Shown piece by piece: positions 1-9,021 of a DNA stretch of 64,000 nt. The DNA comes from Zhongshania aliphaticivorans. GTDB lineage: Bacteria; Pseudomonadota; Gammaproteobacteria; Pseudomonadales; Spongiibacteraceae. The stretch is from contig NZ_CP014544.1 in NCBI RefSeq assembly GCF_001586255.1, positions 3,442,501-3,506,500 on the forward strand. Direction: 5' to 3'. The number at the start of each line of letters is the position of its first letter. Position 1 is the stretch's first letter. The translations under genes and the position numbers were made by a program. The notes beneath the pieces were generated by a model, which had not been told where the DNA came from, ran no database searches, and saw only the letters and a list, made by a program, of their open reading frames with translations.

Positions 1-553
1 AGATCATTGCGCCAACGACGCCCATAGACACCATCCAGTTACAGAGCATGCCGCGAATAAAGATCGTAAACCAGCCACCCTCGCCATGGGCCTTGTAACC
101 AAGGGTCCGCGACTCACCAATACTGCCAACCTTAGCGGCCAAAGCGCCGCCGTCAGTGTTATAACCATAGGTCAGAATAAAGGAAGCAAAGAAGGCAACT
201 GACAAGGCCCCAGCGAAATTGCCAATAAACACCAGCCCCCAATTACGCAACATTTGCTTTACGGTACAGCCCGCGCGCTTATCAATAATAGCTAAAGGCA
301 CAAGGGTAAATACACCGGTGAGTAGATCGAATTTCATTAGGTACAGCATGATGAAACCAACCGGGAAGAGCAGCGCGCCTACCAACGGGTTCCCCGTTTT
401 AACGGTTACAGTTATCGCAAAGAAGGCGGCAAGCGCCAAAATAGCACCCGCCATATAGGCCCTTACCAAAGTATCTCTGGCCGACATGAAGATCTTAGAT
501 TCTCCAGCGTCAACCATCTTTGTCGCAAATTCATTGGGTTCGATATAAGCCAC
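1..553 (-). CDS. Formate/nitrite transporter family channel, 3' end cut by window edge
   Basis: Only the first ~184 codons are inside the window. Translation from a GTG at 553 (AGGAAG ribosome site at 560-565, 6 bases away) gives a hydrophobic protein with segments around AYMAGAILALAAFFAITV, GFIMLYLMKFDLLTGVFTLV and FIGNFAGALSVAFFASFIL. The LLTGVF stretch and the later RGMLCNWMVSMG stretch fit the two FNT family signatures (FocA/NirC pentameric inner-membrane channels for formate, nitrite or similar small anions). The substrate cannot be told from this part. The upstream 400 bases hold no gene. Confidence 0.82.
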   Translation of the reverse strand, partial: MAYIEPNEFATKMVDAGESKIFMSARDTLVRAYMAGAILALAAFFAITVTVKTGNPLVGALLFPVGFIMLYLMKFDLLTGVFTLVPLAIIDKRAGCTVKQMLRNWGLVFIGNFAGALSVAFFASFILTYGYNTDGGALAAKVGSIGESRTLGYKAHGEGGWFTIFIRGMLCNWMVSMGVVGAMI

Positions 554-877
554 TGCGTACTTCCTCTCACAAGTTTTTTGTTACAAGTGATACAGCAAAT
601 AACGAACCAACTCACACACAAAACACTAAGCTATTGTTTTAAAATAAGAAATTTGAAATAAAACAAAAAGCCCAAGCTAGAAGCACCAAAAAATTGCATT
701 ACTGCCCTCGGTAAAAAAATAAGGCTTACATCGACACGCACAATTAAAGTGCGCCAACAATACCCAGTGAGTACTTAGGGTGCGGTGCGGCGGCAACTGC
801 GCTACTCGCACCAAGCCCGCAGACCGGTGGCATGTAAATACGACAGGGCCTCTGCTCGGTCTATAGCGCGCAAACGA

Positions 878-891
878 GTTCAATATTGAAC
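878..891. promoter_or_regulatory. 14-bp perfect palindrome in gene-free stretch
   Basis: GTTCAATATTGAAC is a perfect palindrome lying in the 554-954 gene-free stretch between the FNT gene and the 3' end of the amidohydrolase gene. It could be an operator or chance. Nothing else recognisable was seen in this stretch; the short open frames there have no family signal. Confidence 0.25.
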
Positions 892-954
892 GCAGAGCCA
901 AAATTGAATCTCTACGCCAACACCGTCACCCTAGCGAACGCGGGGGCCTTATCC

Positions 955-2832
955 TTAATTTGCTACCGCTCTAAGCAAACGTCCCATCGGCTTTTTACCA
1001 AACTGACCAGAGAATTCATCATTTTCCCAGGCGACATTGCCCGCAATCATGACCAGCGGCACAACACCATCAGAGCGATTCACTAACTGCTCGTGATTGT
1101 ATTCAGCGCGGAACTGGCGAATAACGTGGGCTTCACCGTCGTAATTCGCGAGGGCCTGTGGGTCGACCAAAATTAAATCTGCAACATCGCCTTCGTGGAT
1201 CGTGCCGCCTTTAACACCAAAGAGATCGGCGGCGTCTTTCGTTAGTCGCTTCACCATATACGAGACGTCTTTATCGCCACCGCTGGAAGCAAGTTTGAGG
1301 CTGCGCAAATTAACATCGTAGAACGCCATATTGGTCAGATGTGCGCCGCAGTCGTTAAAGCCCGGCATAAGCAGCGGGTTCATTATTAATTCTCTGATGG
1401 TCTCCGGGTTGCGGTTAGCGGTGACCGTGCTCCAGCTGAGGTCAAGGTCAAAGCTACGCAATAACTGCAGCATAAAGTCGGCTTCGTCGCTGATCCAAAA
1501 GAAGTCACGGTTAATAAGCTCCTTTTCTGCTTCGTTGCAGCCACTGGGCGTCTCACCGCGTTTGATCGCGATGATCCGGTCGAGCAGGTGCTGCATATTC
1601 AAACCCACCCAGTTCTCAATCGGGCAGCCTTCGATGGTCATATCACTTAAGTTGCGGTTGAAGGCATAATCTTCCAAATTGAGAATACGTTTTAGCCTCG
1701 CCACGCTCCAGCCATGCTTACCCTTTAGCCACATCGCCCTAAACGCTTTAATGTAATCGGCGTCATTCAGGATACGCAGCCGCGCGCCGCGATCTTCCAT
1801 ATCAGTTTCATTTAATTTTCGCAGTTCGGGAATTTCTTCTGAAAGCGGCGTTACTGCACCATCTGACCAAACTTTAAACGGTGCACCCAAGGCTTGTAGA
1901 TGAAAATCGCCGCGGAGAAATTTAGAATTTAAAACTTTACTAAGCAACTTCGCTAAGCGTAGAAGTTTCCGGTTGTTCGCCACATCTAAGGCAGCGACTA
2001 CCGTGGTTCGCAATGGTCGTTTATGCAGCCTGCCACTGGTCAACAAAAACGTTTTTAAGGTGTTAATCGCACTGTCTTTTGGTGGTGTTGCCTGCCATAC
2101 CGCGCCGTTGTCGCGCACGATCTGGGTTAATGCTTTAATTTCTTCGTATTTGGCAAATTGCGTGGGTATGGTTTTTTCGCAATTCGGCTGATTAGCCAAG
2201 TAATGAAAGGGCAAGGCATCGGTCGAAAAACCCGCGTAACCCAGTCTAAGCGCAGCGCTCAAGGTAGTTTGCATGGCCTTTAATTCACTGTCACTTGGGT
2301 CGCGGCTAATACTGGCATCAAAGCCCATGGCATCAATACGTAACATTGAGTGCGGAAATAAGGTGACGACATTGGGTCCGAGATTTAGCTGCTCTAGATG
2401 TTCCAAATACGCTTTTGGTGAGTCCCAGTAAACTTTGTCTGCGCAGCTACGCAATAATGACTTTGGTAAGTTCTCGACCCGAGCAAAGCAATCGACGATG
2501 GGGTCTATATCGCCGCTGCGCTGATTGCCGAACGCCAAACCTAAACTGCAATTCGCGATAACAACCGAGGTCGTACCGTGCCGCACCGACTCGGGTAAAC
2601 CGGGCGCGACTTCGAGCTCTAGATCGTAGTGGGTGTGAATATCAAACAGCCCCGGCATCAGCCATTTGTCACTGCCGTCGATTACCCGCGCCGCGCCCTC
2701 CGCATCGAGATTTTTACCTCTTGCCACAATTTTACCGTTGGCTATGGCAATGTCTTCTACAACCGCGGCTTCACCGCTATTAAAGATCTTTGCATTCTGA
2801 ATCAGGGTGTCGACTATCACTGATGAACTCAT
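955..2832 (-). CDS. D-aminoacylase-type amidohydrolase
   Basis: 625-residue metal-dependent amidohydrolase of the N-acyl-D-amino-acid deacylase group. Seen: N-terminal beta sandwich (VDTLIQNAKIFNSGEAAVVEDIAI), the metal-binding H66-T-H68 in LMPGLFDIHTHYD, a late FNDCGAHLTNMAFYD segment that suits the catalytic aspartate region, and the closing sandwich GDVADLILVDPQAL. The protein is longer than the usual 480-570 residues of characterised D-aminoacylases, so the substrate may well not be an acyl-D-amino acid. It lies 18 bp downstream of a TetR gene on the same strand, so the two are probably co-transcribed. Start ATG is well placed; cytoplasmic, no signal peptide. Confidence 0.8.
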   Translation of the reverse strand: MSSSVIVDTLIQNAKIFNSGEAAVVEDIAIANGKIVARGKNLDAEGAARVIDGSDKWLMPGLFDIHTHYDLELEVAPGLPESVRHGTTSVVIANCSLGLAFGNQRSGDIDPIVDCFARVENLPKSLLRSCADKVYWDSPKAYLEHLEQLNLGPNVVTLFPHSMLRIDAMGFDASISRDPSDSELKAMQTTLSAALRLGYAGFSTDALPFHYLANQPNCEKTIPTQFAKYEEIKALTQIVRDNGAVWQATPPKDSAINTLKTFLLTSGRLHKRPLRTTVVAALDVANNRKLLRLAKLLSKVLNSKFLRGDFHLQALGAPFKVWSDGAVTPLSEEIPELRKLNETDMEDRGARLRILNDADYIKAFRAMWLKGKHGWSVARLKRILNLEDYAFNRNLSDMTIEGCPIENWVGLNMQHLLDRIIAIKRGETPSGCNEAEKELINRDFFWISDEADFMLQLLRSFDLDLSWSTVTANRNPETIRELIMNPLLMPGFNDCGAHLTNMAFYDVNLRSLKLASSGGDKDVSYMVKRLTKDAADLFGVKGGTIHEGDVADLILVDPQALANYDGEAHVIRQFRAEYNHEQLVNRSDGVVPLVMIAGNVAWENDEFSGQFGKKPMGRLLRAVAN

Positions 2833-2850
2833 GGCTTATTATCTCTATTT

Positions 2851-3468
2851 TTATAAGTTATCAAAATAACTGGCGAGCATGGCTGCGCCCAGTTGTAATG
2901 TAAGGGCTTTCGATTGCCTTGGGCGGCCAAATACCTGGCGATGCACCAAGCCCTCTGCCATGGCAAATAGGTTAAAGGCAACGGCATCGGCGTTTTCAAT
3001 ATTGAAGCGATTCACAAACATCAGTACGCGGTCGTATAGCATTTTTTCGCCCTGGCCTAAAATTTCGGCCAGTTCCGGATCGAGTTCTTTGCGCTGCTCT
3101 AATATTTGATGAAGCTCAGGTGCTTGCTCATGAAAAGCATAGATAAGCTCCAAAACATGGTGAAAAATCCGCTCTGTCGCACCTGGCTTTACCCCGCCCT
3201 TTTCCACTTTACTACTGAGTTCAAGAAACTCGGTCGCCGACGGCACCTGTTGATAAAGCTCTTCCATGCGCTGCTTCGCTATGACGCGGAGCATGTCTTC
3301 TTTATTTTCAAAATACTGATAAAACGTACCCGTTGCGACGCCCGCTTTGCTTGCCACGGTCTTTGCCGTGGTGTCGTGATAACCATGACTAACAAAGCAC
3401 TCGCTCGCCGCGGCGATTAAGGCGGCGCGCTTTTGTTTGGCTCTGGCTTGGCTTGGCATAGCTTTCAT
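2851..3468 (-). CDS. TetR family transcriptional regulator
   Basis: 205 residues. The N-terminal TetR helix-turn-helix is clear: ALIAAASECFVSHGYHDTTA, then KTVASKAGVATGTFYQYFENKEDML, about residues 16-65. The C-terminal ligand domain is not assignable to a named subfamily. It is followed by the amidohydrolase gene on the same strand and is divergent from the MEST-like hydrolase, so it probably controls both and itself. A 7-bp inverted repeat at 3532-3553 in the divergent promoter region is the likely operator. Confidence 0.9.
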   Translation of the reverse strand: MKAMPSQARAKQKRAALIAAASECFVSHGYHDTTAKTVASKAGVATGTFYQYFENKEDMLRVIAKQRMEELYQQVPSATEFLELSSKVEKGGVKPGATERIFHHVLELIYAFHEQAPELHQILEQRKELDPELAEILGQGEKMLYDRVLMFVNRFNIENADAVAFNLFAMAEGLVHRQVFGRPRQSKALTLQLGAAMLASYFDNL

Positions 3469-3531
3469 TAAGTGACTCTTAATCTCGATTTGAACGGGGT
3501 ATCAAACGGTTAATCTAAGCAATATAGTCAA

Positions 3532-3553
3532 AACTTGAACCAGACGTCAAGTT
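3532..3553. promoter_or_regulatory. Candidate TetR operator
   Basis: AACTTGA and TCAAGTT arms separated by 8 bases form an inverted repeat between the divergent tetR and hydrolase genes, 64 bp upstream of the tetR start and 64 bp upstream of the hydrolase start. Size and position fit a TetR operator; this is inference. Confidence 0.4.
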
Positions 3554-3617
3554 CAGCTTTAATGGCCAAACATTAGTCCACTCTATTTTCGTAATGCATG
3601 GTGATATTGGGGTAAAC

Positions 3618-4520
3618 ATGAACACTCAAAATAAAAGCAATTTAAAGACAGCCCTTGCCAGCTGGAAGGCCAGCGGAGAGTGGCTGGAACTCAAAGGCCA
3701 TCAAATATTCGTTAAAGACGAAGGCCCGAGCGACCTCCCAGTATTACTACTTATCCACGGTTTTCCCACTTCAAGCTGGGACTGGTATGGCATATGGGAT
3801 ACGCTAAAATCACGCTTTCGGCTAGTCACCCTAGATATGCTGGGCTTTGGCTATTCAGATAAACCCAATGTACGTACCTACTCCATTCATGGCCAAGCCG
3901 ATATTGTTGAGGCACTGGTGGCCGCCAAATCTTTAGATCAGTTTCATGTATTGGCTCACGACTACGGCGACACCGTGGCCCAAGAGCTATTGGCAAGACA
4001 GCAACAGGGTGTCGGCGCGGGTACATGGCTGTCGTGCTGCTTTTTAAACGGCGGTTTATTTCCTGAAACACACCGCGCCATATTGACCCAAAAATTACTA
4101 CTGAGCCCTTTAGGCCCACTGTTAAATAAGCTATCCGGCTATAAGCAGTTTAGCGCGCGATTCAGCTCCGTATTTGGCGAGCAAAGCAAACCCACTGAAG
4201 AAGAACTCAGGATCTTTTGGGCCCTCATTAATGAGAAAGACGGAAAGCATATATTTCACAATTTAATTACCTATATGCGGGATCGCAAACAACATCGCGA
4301 ACGCTGGGTAAACGCCCTGCATAATTCCACTATTCCGCTCGCCTTAATCAATGGCTCGGTAGATCCCGTCTCTGGGGCACACATGGTCGCACGCTATAAA
4401 GAGCTAAAATGTCGTTTAGATTATTTAGGTGAATTGGCGAGCATTGGCCACTACCCTCAGGTCGAAGACCCTGCCGGTGTCGTTCAGCATTTCATTAACT
4501 TCATTGACGGCAAAAAATAA
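3618..4520 (+). CDS. Alpha/beta hydrolase related to the MEST/PEG1 family
   Basis: 300 residues from the ATG at 3618, chosen over an in-frame ATG at 3594 because TTGGGGT lies 4 bases before it. Alpha/beta hydrolase fold: oxyanion loop HGFPTSSWDW (H47-W56), LDMLGFGYSDKP, and an aspartate nucleophile D115 in AHDYGDTVAQELLAR, with the catalytic histidine in the late GHYPQVEDP. An aspartate nucleophile points to epoxide hydrolase or haloalkane dehalogenase chemistry. FLNGGLFPETHRAILTQKLL, the later RERWVNAL and the HYPQ(V/L)EDP region resemble, from memory, the vertebrate imprinted protein MEST/PEG1 and its bacterial relatives. Divergent from tetR, so probably TetR-controlled. Substrate unknown. 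Confidence 0.82.
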   Translation: MNTQNKSNLKTALASWKASGEWLELKGHQIFVKDEGPSDLPVLLLIHGFPTSSWDWYGIWDTLKSRFRLVTLDMLGFGYSDKPNVRTYSIHGQADIVEALVAAKSLDQFHVLAHDYGDTVAQELLARQQQGVGAGTWLSCCFLNGGLFPETHRAILTQKLLLSPLGPLLNKLSGYKQFSARFSSVFGEQSKPTEEELRIFWALINEKDGKHIFHNLITYMRDRKQHRERWVNALHNSTIPLALINGSVDPVSGAHMVARYKELKCRLDYLGELASIGHYPQVEDPAGVVQHFINFIDGKK

Positions 4521-4614
4521 GTTTTTTTGAGTAAGAGTTGCAGTTTCGTCTGGGCGAGTATAAATGAGCAAATTCATGGAACCACCGAGATGAGTAAGCG
4601 AGCCGCCCTCCAAC

Positions 4615-5514
4615 CTACTGCAGATATTCCTTAAAATAATCCACCGCCACCTTAATTTTAGGCACAGTGTATTGCGGCTGCTGATACAGCATATAAATAC
4701 TGCCCGCTGGGTGATTGGCCGTCGTCGATAAGGTTTCTGGCAGCGGCACCCACGCCAATCGACCATCGGCGATTTCTTCAGCAATACTCCAGCTCGGCAA
4801 CATCGCCAAGCCCTGGTCGCTTAGTAGTGCCTGACGAATAACACGAATGCTATTGCTGATTTGCGCGGTGCTGATATCTACCCGCTGCCATGCGCCCCGC
4901 GCCTCGACATGCCAATGCCATATTTGCGCGGGACTGCGATACACCAGAGCGCGGTGAAGGCCCAGCTCGGCGATGGTTTGCGGCATGCCAAATTTATTAA
5001 TATAAGAACGAGATGCGCACAGGCGGTGGGTATTATCGACAAGGCGGTGGGCGATAATCCGGCCATCCGGTTCGCTGCCGCCGCGAATAGCAATGTCGAT
5101 GCCGTCGCGCTGGAGGTCGGCGGTGTGATTAGACAACTCGAGATCAATCACTATTTGCGGGTAGCGCGATTGAAACGCCTCCAGCAACGGTAGCAGCCGA
5201 ACCTCGCCATAATAAGGTAGCGCGCTGATACGCAGCACCCCAGACGGCGCATTTTGATAATTGCCTACCCTGCCCTCTGCGCGGTCTATCGCCGCCAATA
5301 TGTCTTTTGATTCGCTGAGGTAAATTTTGCCGATCTCAGTGAGGCCAACATGGCGGGTGCTGCGTTTGAGCAGTGCCGCCCCCAGCTCAGACTCCAGCGC
5401 TTGAATACTGCGCGACACCGTTGAGACCGGCACGTTGGCGAGCTTGGCCGCCGCGCTGAAGCTCCCCACCTCGGCAATACAGCAGAGGTAGTGCATGGCT
5501 TTAAGCTTGTCCAT
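4615..5514 (-). CDS. LysR family transcriptional regulator
   Basis: 299 residues with the LysR N-terminal winged helix-turn-helix (MDKLKAMHYLCCIAEVGSFS, then AAAKLANVPVSTVSRSIQALE) and a C-terminal periplasmic-binding-like effector domain beginning near GVLRISALPYYGEVRLLPLL. Closest in feel to the large YafC/AaeR-type group. It is divergent from the Old Yellow Enzyme gene with about 116 bp between starts, the usual arrangement for a LysR activator and its target. Confidence 0.92.
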   Translation of the reverse strand: MDKLKAMHYLCCIAEVGSFSAAAKLANVPVSTVSRSIQALESELGAALLKRSTRHVGLTEIGKIYLSESKDILAAIDRAEGRVGNYQNAPSGVLRISALPYYGEVRLLPLLEAFQSRYPQIVIDLELSNHTADLQRDGIDIAIRGGSEPDGRIIAHRLVDNTHRLCASRSYINKFGMPQTIAELGLHRALVYRSPAQIWHWHVEARGAWQRVDISTAQISNSIRVIRQALLSDQGLAMLPSWSIAEEIADGRLAWVPLPETLSTTANHPAGSIYMLYQQPQYTVPKIKVAVDYFKEYLQ

Positions 5515-5579
5515 TATTGCGATTCCAGCAAAAGTATTTCGTAATATTAGCTGATTATCTTCTATTTTTGAAAAAGTAT

Positions 5580-5593
5580 ACTAGACGGCTAGT
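5580..5593. promoter_or_regulatory. Candidate LysR operator and -10 region of the OYE gene
   Basis: ACTAG-ACGG-CTAGT is a perfect 5-bp inverted repeat with a 4-bp spacer, in the lysR/OYE divergent region. A TATACT (5577-5582) that could serve as a -10 box overlaps its left arm. No good -35 was seen, which would suit an activator-dependent promoter. Assignment is inference. Confidence 0.35.
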
Positions 5594-5630
5594 GATGAGA
5601 TGCATTAATTGTTTTATTCGAGGTAGCCAC

Positions 5631-6728
5631 ATGAACACCAGCGCTTTATTTACGCCATTCGAACTCGGCCAGCTTAAACTCGCCAACCGCACCGTAATGG
5701 CCCCCATGACCCGTGGCTTTTCACCCAATGGCGTACCCACCGCGGCCGTTGCAGAGTACTACCGCAAGCGCGCCGAAGGCGGCGTTGGCTTGATCATTAC
5801 CGAAGGCACGCTAATTAATCATCCCGCCGCCACCGACAACACCAGCCACCCGTCTTTCTTCGGCGAAGAGGCACTGGCCGGCTGGAAAAACGTCGTTGAG
5901 GCGGTGCACTCTGTTGGCGGGAAAATTGTGCCCCAAATATGGCATGTCGGCTCTACACGTAGCGCCGGGAGCGGCCCAGTGCCCAGTGCGCCAAGCGCCT
6001 CACCCTCTGGCTTGGTCGCGAAAGACAAAAAGGTGTTTGAAGCGCTCACCAGTGCAGAAATTAAAAATTTGGTGGCAGCCTACGCGCAAGCGGCATTTGA
6101 TGCCAAGCAAATCGGTTTTGATGGCGTTGAAATTCACGCCGCCCACGGCTATTTGATTGACCAGTTTTTCTGGGCTGATACCAATGTGCGCACCGACAAA
6201 TACGGCGGCAGTCTCGCGGCGCGCAGCCAATTTGCCATTGAGATTGTTAAAGCCGTGCGCGAAAAAGTTGGTGAAGGCTTTCCAATTTTGTTCCGCTGGT
6301 CGCAGTGGAAACAGCAAGACTACACGGCGCGGCTTTGCCAAACCCCAGAAGAGTTGACCGAATTTTTAACGCCGCTAAGCGATGCTGGCGCAGATATTTT
6401 TCACTGTAGTCAGCGTCGTTTCTGGGAGCCTGAGTTTGAGGGGTCTGACCTTAATTTGGCAGGCTGGACCAAAAAAATCACCGGCAAGCCCACTATTAGC
6501 GTCGGCAGTGTAGGTCTCGACCAGGAGTTTACGTCGGCGTTCCGCGGCGAGGGGGCAGGCATTGCCAATATCGACAATTTGCTCGAAAAAATGGACCACA
6601 ATGAGTTTGATTTAATTGCAATTGGCCGGGCCTTGCTTGCGAACTCCGATTGGGTGAACAAGGTGAAAAATGCACAGCTCGATAAGCTTAAACCTTTCAC
6701 TATAGAGAATGTCGGACAACTAAGTTAG
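5631..6728 (+). CDS. Old Yellow Enzyme family NADH:flavin oxidoreductase
   Basis: 365 residues from the ATG at 5631, which has GAGGTAG just upstream (5620-5626); the open frame runs 38 codons further up but without a ribosome site. FMN-binding TIM barrel of the OYE family: ALFTPFELGQLKLANRTVMA at the start, substrate-binding HAAH (H-x-x-H) in GVEIHAAHGYLIDQFFW, then TDKYGGSLAAR, and the C-terminal FMN phosphate-binding region (SVGSVG, IAIGRALLAN). Reduces activated alkenes such as enones. The segment after strand 6 reads FRWSQWKQQDY instead of the more usual R-L-S-P type, a subgroup feature. Divergent LysR gene is the likely regulator. Confidence 0.9.
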   Translation: MNTSALFTPFELGQLKLANRTVMAPMTRGFSPNGVPTAAVAEYYRKRAEGGVGLIITEGTLINHPAATDNTSHPSFFGEEALAGWKNVVEAVHSVGGKIVPQIWHVGSTRSAGSGPVPSAPSASPSGLVAKDKKVFEALTSAEIKNLVAAYAQAAFDAKQIGFDGVEIHAAHGYLIDQFFWADTNVRTDKYGGSLAARSQFAIEIVKAVREKVGEGFPILFRWSQWKQQDYTARLCQTPEELTEFLTPLSDAGADIFHCSQRRFWEPEFEGSDLNLAGWTKKITGKPTISVGSVGLDQEFTSAFRGEGAGIANIDNLLEKMDHNEFDLIAIGRALLANSDWVNKVKNAQLDKLKPFTIENVGQLS

Positions 6729-6880
6729 TAAGCCAGCGGCGTTAGCCCTCGACTTGGCTTTGAGCGGGCTGATAAAGCCAGCCTGCCACGGCAAGCACCT
6801 TTTATAGGTGTTGTTAATGCCTAATATGTGTTTATGTACACACTTTAGTTACGCTATTCCTTATAGAAAGTGGTGTGAAT

Positions 6881-7072
6881 ATGAATAATAAAATTATTGG
6901 TATTGTACTCGTCGTGGCCGGCGCTGCTTTGGCGATATGGGGCTACAACATCTATGATTCGGCAAGCGCTCAAATTGGCCGGGCGCTAAATGGCGACACG
7001 CCAATTGAAGCGTGGGCTGGCATGGTTGGCGGTGCCATCTGTGTGTTAGTTGGTCTCACAAGATTAAAGTAA
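6881..7072 (+). CDS. Small DUF3185-like membrane protein
   Basis: About 63 residues (65 if the GTG at 6875 is used). Two hydrophobic segments, IIGIVLVVAGAALAIWGYNI and AWAGMVGGAICVLVGLTRL, separated by a short polar loop (DSASAQIGRALNGDTPI). This is the pattern of the DUF3185 two-helix membrane proteins. AGAAAG-like ribosome site (6865-6870) precedes. Function unknown. Stands between OYE and the DUF2254 protein on the same strand. Confidence 0.65.
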   Translation: MNNKIIGIVLVVAGAALAIWGYNIYDSASAQIGRALNGDTPIEAWAGMVGGAICVLVGLTRLK

Positions 7073-7133
7073 AACAGCTACTCTTAGTTATTGCACTCCT
7101 AATTGGAGCCTAAGCTACGCGCGGGAGATTGGG

Positions 7134-8402
7134 ATGGCCTCTATTGTTTCGGCTGATCGCATAAGATTTATCGTCAATCGATTTCGCGAACGGCTTTGGG
7201 TAAAACCCTTAGCGGTCTGCCTGCTTTCGATTGCGATCGCCTTCGTCGCCAAATTGGCTGATGGCACGGCCTTAAAGCAGATATTGCCGGTGATTGCGAA
7301 GGACTCGGTTGAGTCTTTGCTGTCGGTGATGGCCGCAAGCATGCTGGTCATTGCGACGTTTTCAGTGGCGTCAATGGTGTCCGCCTACGCCTCAGCGGCA
7401 AACACCGCGACGCCGAGGTCTTTTCCGCTGGTGGTAGCCGACGATGCCTCCCAGAATGCGCTCTCGACCTTTGTCGGCTCCTTTATTTTCAGCATCGTGG
7501 CGCTAACCGCGCTAAAAAATGACTACTTCGGAAGCGCGGGCCTCTTTATTCTTTTTGGTCTAACGGTGTTTGTCTTCAGCATTGTGATCCTGACCTTTGT
7601 TCGCTGGGTTGACCGCATTGCCCGCCTAGGCCGGATGGGGTCAACCATTGGCAAAATTGAAGACGCCACCGCTGGCGCTCTTGCGCGACGGCGGAATGCC
7701 CCGCGGCTGTGTGGCGTCCCGATCCAGTCTGGTCGTCAAGGACACCCGCTGTTCGCCCCGAGCGTGGGTTACGTGCAACACATCGATATTGCCGCGCTGC
7801 AGATATGGGCTGAAGAAAACCAAGCGCGAATTGTGGTGACCGCCCTGCCCGGCACGTTCGCGTCGCCAGATCGGGCGCTCGCGCAGGTCATTACCGCTAC
7901 CGGTGATAAACCCAAGATCGACTGCGCGGCTATTAGCAAGTCATTCCAAATTGGCAGCAGCCGCCTTTTTGACGACGACCCACGATTTGGCTTAATTGTC
8001 CTATCCGAAATTGCCAGCCGCGCGCTGTCGCCCGCCGTGAATGATCCTGGTACGGCAATCGATGTGGTGGGCACACTGCTAAGGCTACTAAGCCAATGGC
8101 GCGAACCGGCAACAGCAAACCAAGACCAACGGCCCGTTTACGATCGCGTCGAAGTCGCCGAAATATCCGTGCGCGATATGTTCGACGACGCGTTTACCGC
8201 AATTGGCCGTGACGGCGCAGGCCTAGTGGAAGTATCAGTGCGTTTACAGAAAGTACTTCACTCCCTAGCGTCAATCGGCGACGCAGAGATGCGCACGGCT
8301 GCCGAGTATCACCGCCAACTGGCGTTAAAACGCGCAAAAATTGCTTTAACCGTCGAAGAAGATTGGATCGCGGTTCGCGACGCGGCAAAGCCGACAGCGT
8401 AG
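7134..8402 (+). CDS. DUF2254 family predicted membrane protein
   Basis: 422 residues. GGGAGA (7122-7127) sits 6 bases before the ATG. Four hydrophobic segments lie in the first half (PLAVCLLSIAIAFVAKLA; LLSVMAASMLVIATFSVAS; STFVGSFIFSIVALTAL; GLFILFGLTVFVFSIVIL), then a soluble C-terminal half with HVQHIDIAAL-like and SRALSPAVNDPGTAIDVV segments characteristic of DUF2254. Role unknown; bacterial members are widespread and often stand alone, as here. Confidence 0.78.
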   Translation: MASIVSADRIRFIVNRFRERLWVKPLAVCLLSIAIAFVAKLADGTALKQILPVIAKDSVESLLSVMAASMLVIATFSVASMVSAYASAANTATPRSFPLVVADDASQNALSTFVGSFIFSIVALTALKNDYFGSAGLFILFGLTVFVFSIVILTFVRWVDRIARLGRMGSTIGKIEDATAGALARRRNAPRLCGVPIQSGRQGHPLFAPSVGYVQHIDIAALQIWAEENQARIVVTALPGTFASPDRALAQVITATGDKPKIDCAAISKSFQIGSSRLFDDDPRFGLIVLSEIASRALSPAVNDPGTAIDVVGTLLRLLSQWREPATANQDQRPVYDRVEVAEISVRDMFDDAFTAIGRDGAGLVEVSVRLQKVLHSLASIGDAEMRTAAEYHRQLALKRAKIALTVEEDWIAVRDAAKPTA

Positions 8403-8486
8403 CAAGTAAAACGCACCTCAACTCAAACTGAACTACACTGATTCACAGCGCTTAAGAGCTGCTCAATATAAATGGGGATGGAACGA

Positions 8487-9020
8487 ATGACCACTTTCAC
8501 ACTAAACGGCAAGAAGATCTCCTCAAGTGCACCGGGAGACACCCCGCTACTCTGGGTGATTCGAGATGAATTTGGCCTCAAGGGCACCAAATTCGGTTGC
8601 GGCATTGCCATGTGTGGCGCCTGCACCGTACATATGAACGGCAATCCGATGCGCTCTTGCTCGCTGCCGCTGGCCGCTGCAAGCAACGCTGACATTCGCA
8701 CCATTGAAGGCTTAGAAGCCCGCCACCCGCTACAAAAAACGTGGGTAGAAGAGCAAGTACCCCAGTGCGGCTACTGCCAGTCTGGTCAAATCATGCAGGC
8801 CGCCGCGCTGTTGGCGAATAACGCCGATCCCACGGATGAAGAGATTGTTCAATATATGTCGGGGAATTTGTGCCGCTGCATGTCTTATGTCCGTATTAAG
8901 CGTGCCATTAAAAGTGCTGCCCAAAGCAGCGACGGTGTCATTCAAATATATGACCCGAAGCGGCAGACGGTGGTCGACAATAGCCTCTCGGCGCAAACTG
9001 ACGAACAGGGAGTAAGCTAA
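8487..9020 (+). CDS. iorA: 2Fe-2S subunit of an IorA-type molybdenum hydroxylase
   Basis: 177 residues from the ATG at 8487 (GGGGATGGA upstream; alternative ATGs at 8472 and 8478). Contains the two [2Fe-2S] cluster motifs of xanthine-oxidase-family small subunits: plant-ferredoxin-type GTKFGCGIAMCGACTVHMNG followed by MRSCSL, then QCGYCQSGQIMQA and LCRCMSYVRI. Passes electrons from the molybdenum site in the IorB-like partner encoded one base downstream. The name follows the isoquinoline 1-oxidoreductase pair; the real substrate is unknown. No FAD subunit is encoded nearby. Confidence 0.85.
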   Translation: MTTFTLNGKKISSSAPGDTPLLWVIRDEFGLKGTKFGCGIAMCGACTVHMNGNPMRSCSLPLAAASNADIRTIEGLEARHPLQKTWVEEQVPQCGYCQSGQIMQAAALLANNADPTDEEIVQYMSGNLCRCMSYVRIKRAIKSAAQSSDGVIQIYDPKRQTVVDNSLSAQTDEQGVS

Positions 9021-9021
9021 G

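Noticed and set aside
677-901. Minus-strand 74-codon open frame before the amidohydrolase gene
   Set aside because: No ribosome site, odd composition and no family resemblance; treated as chance.
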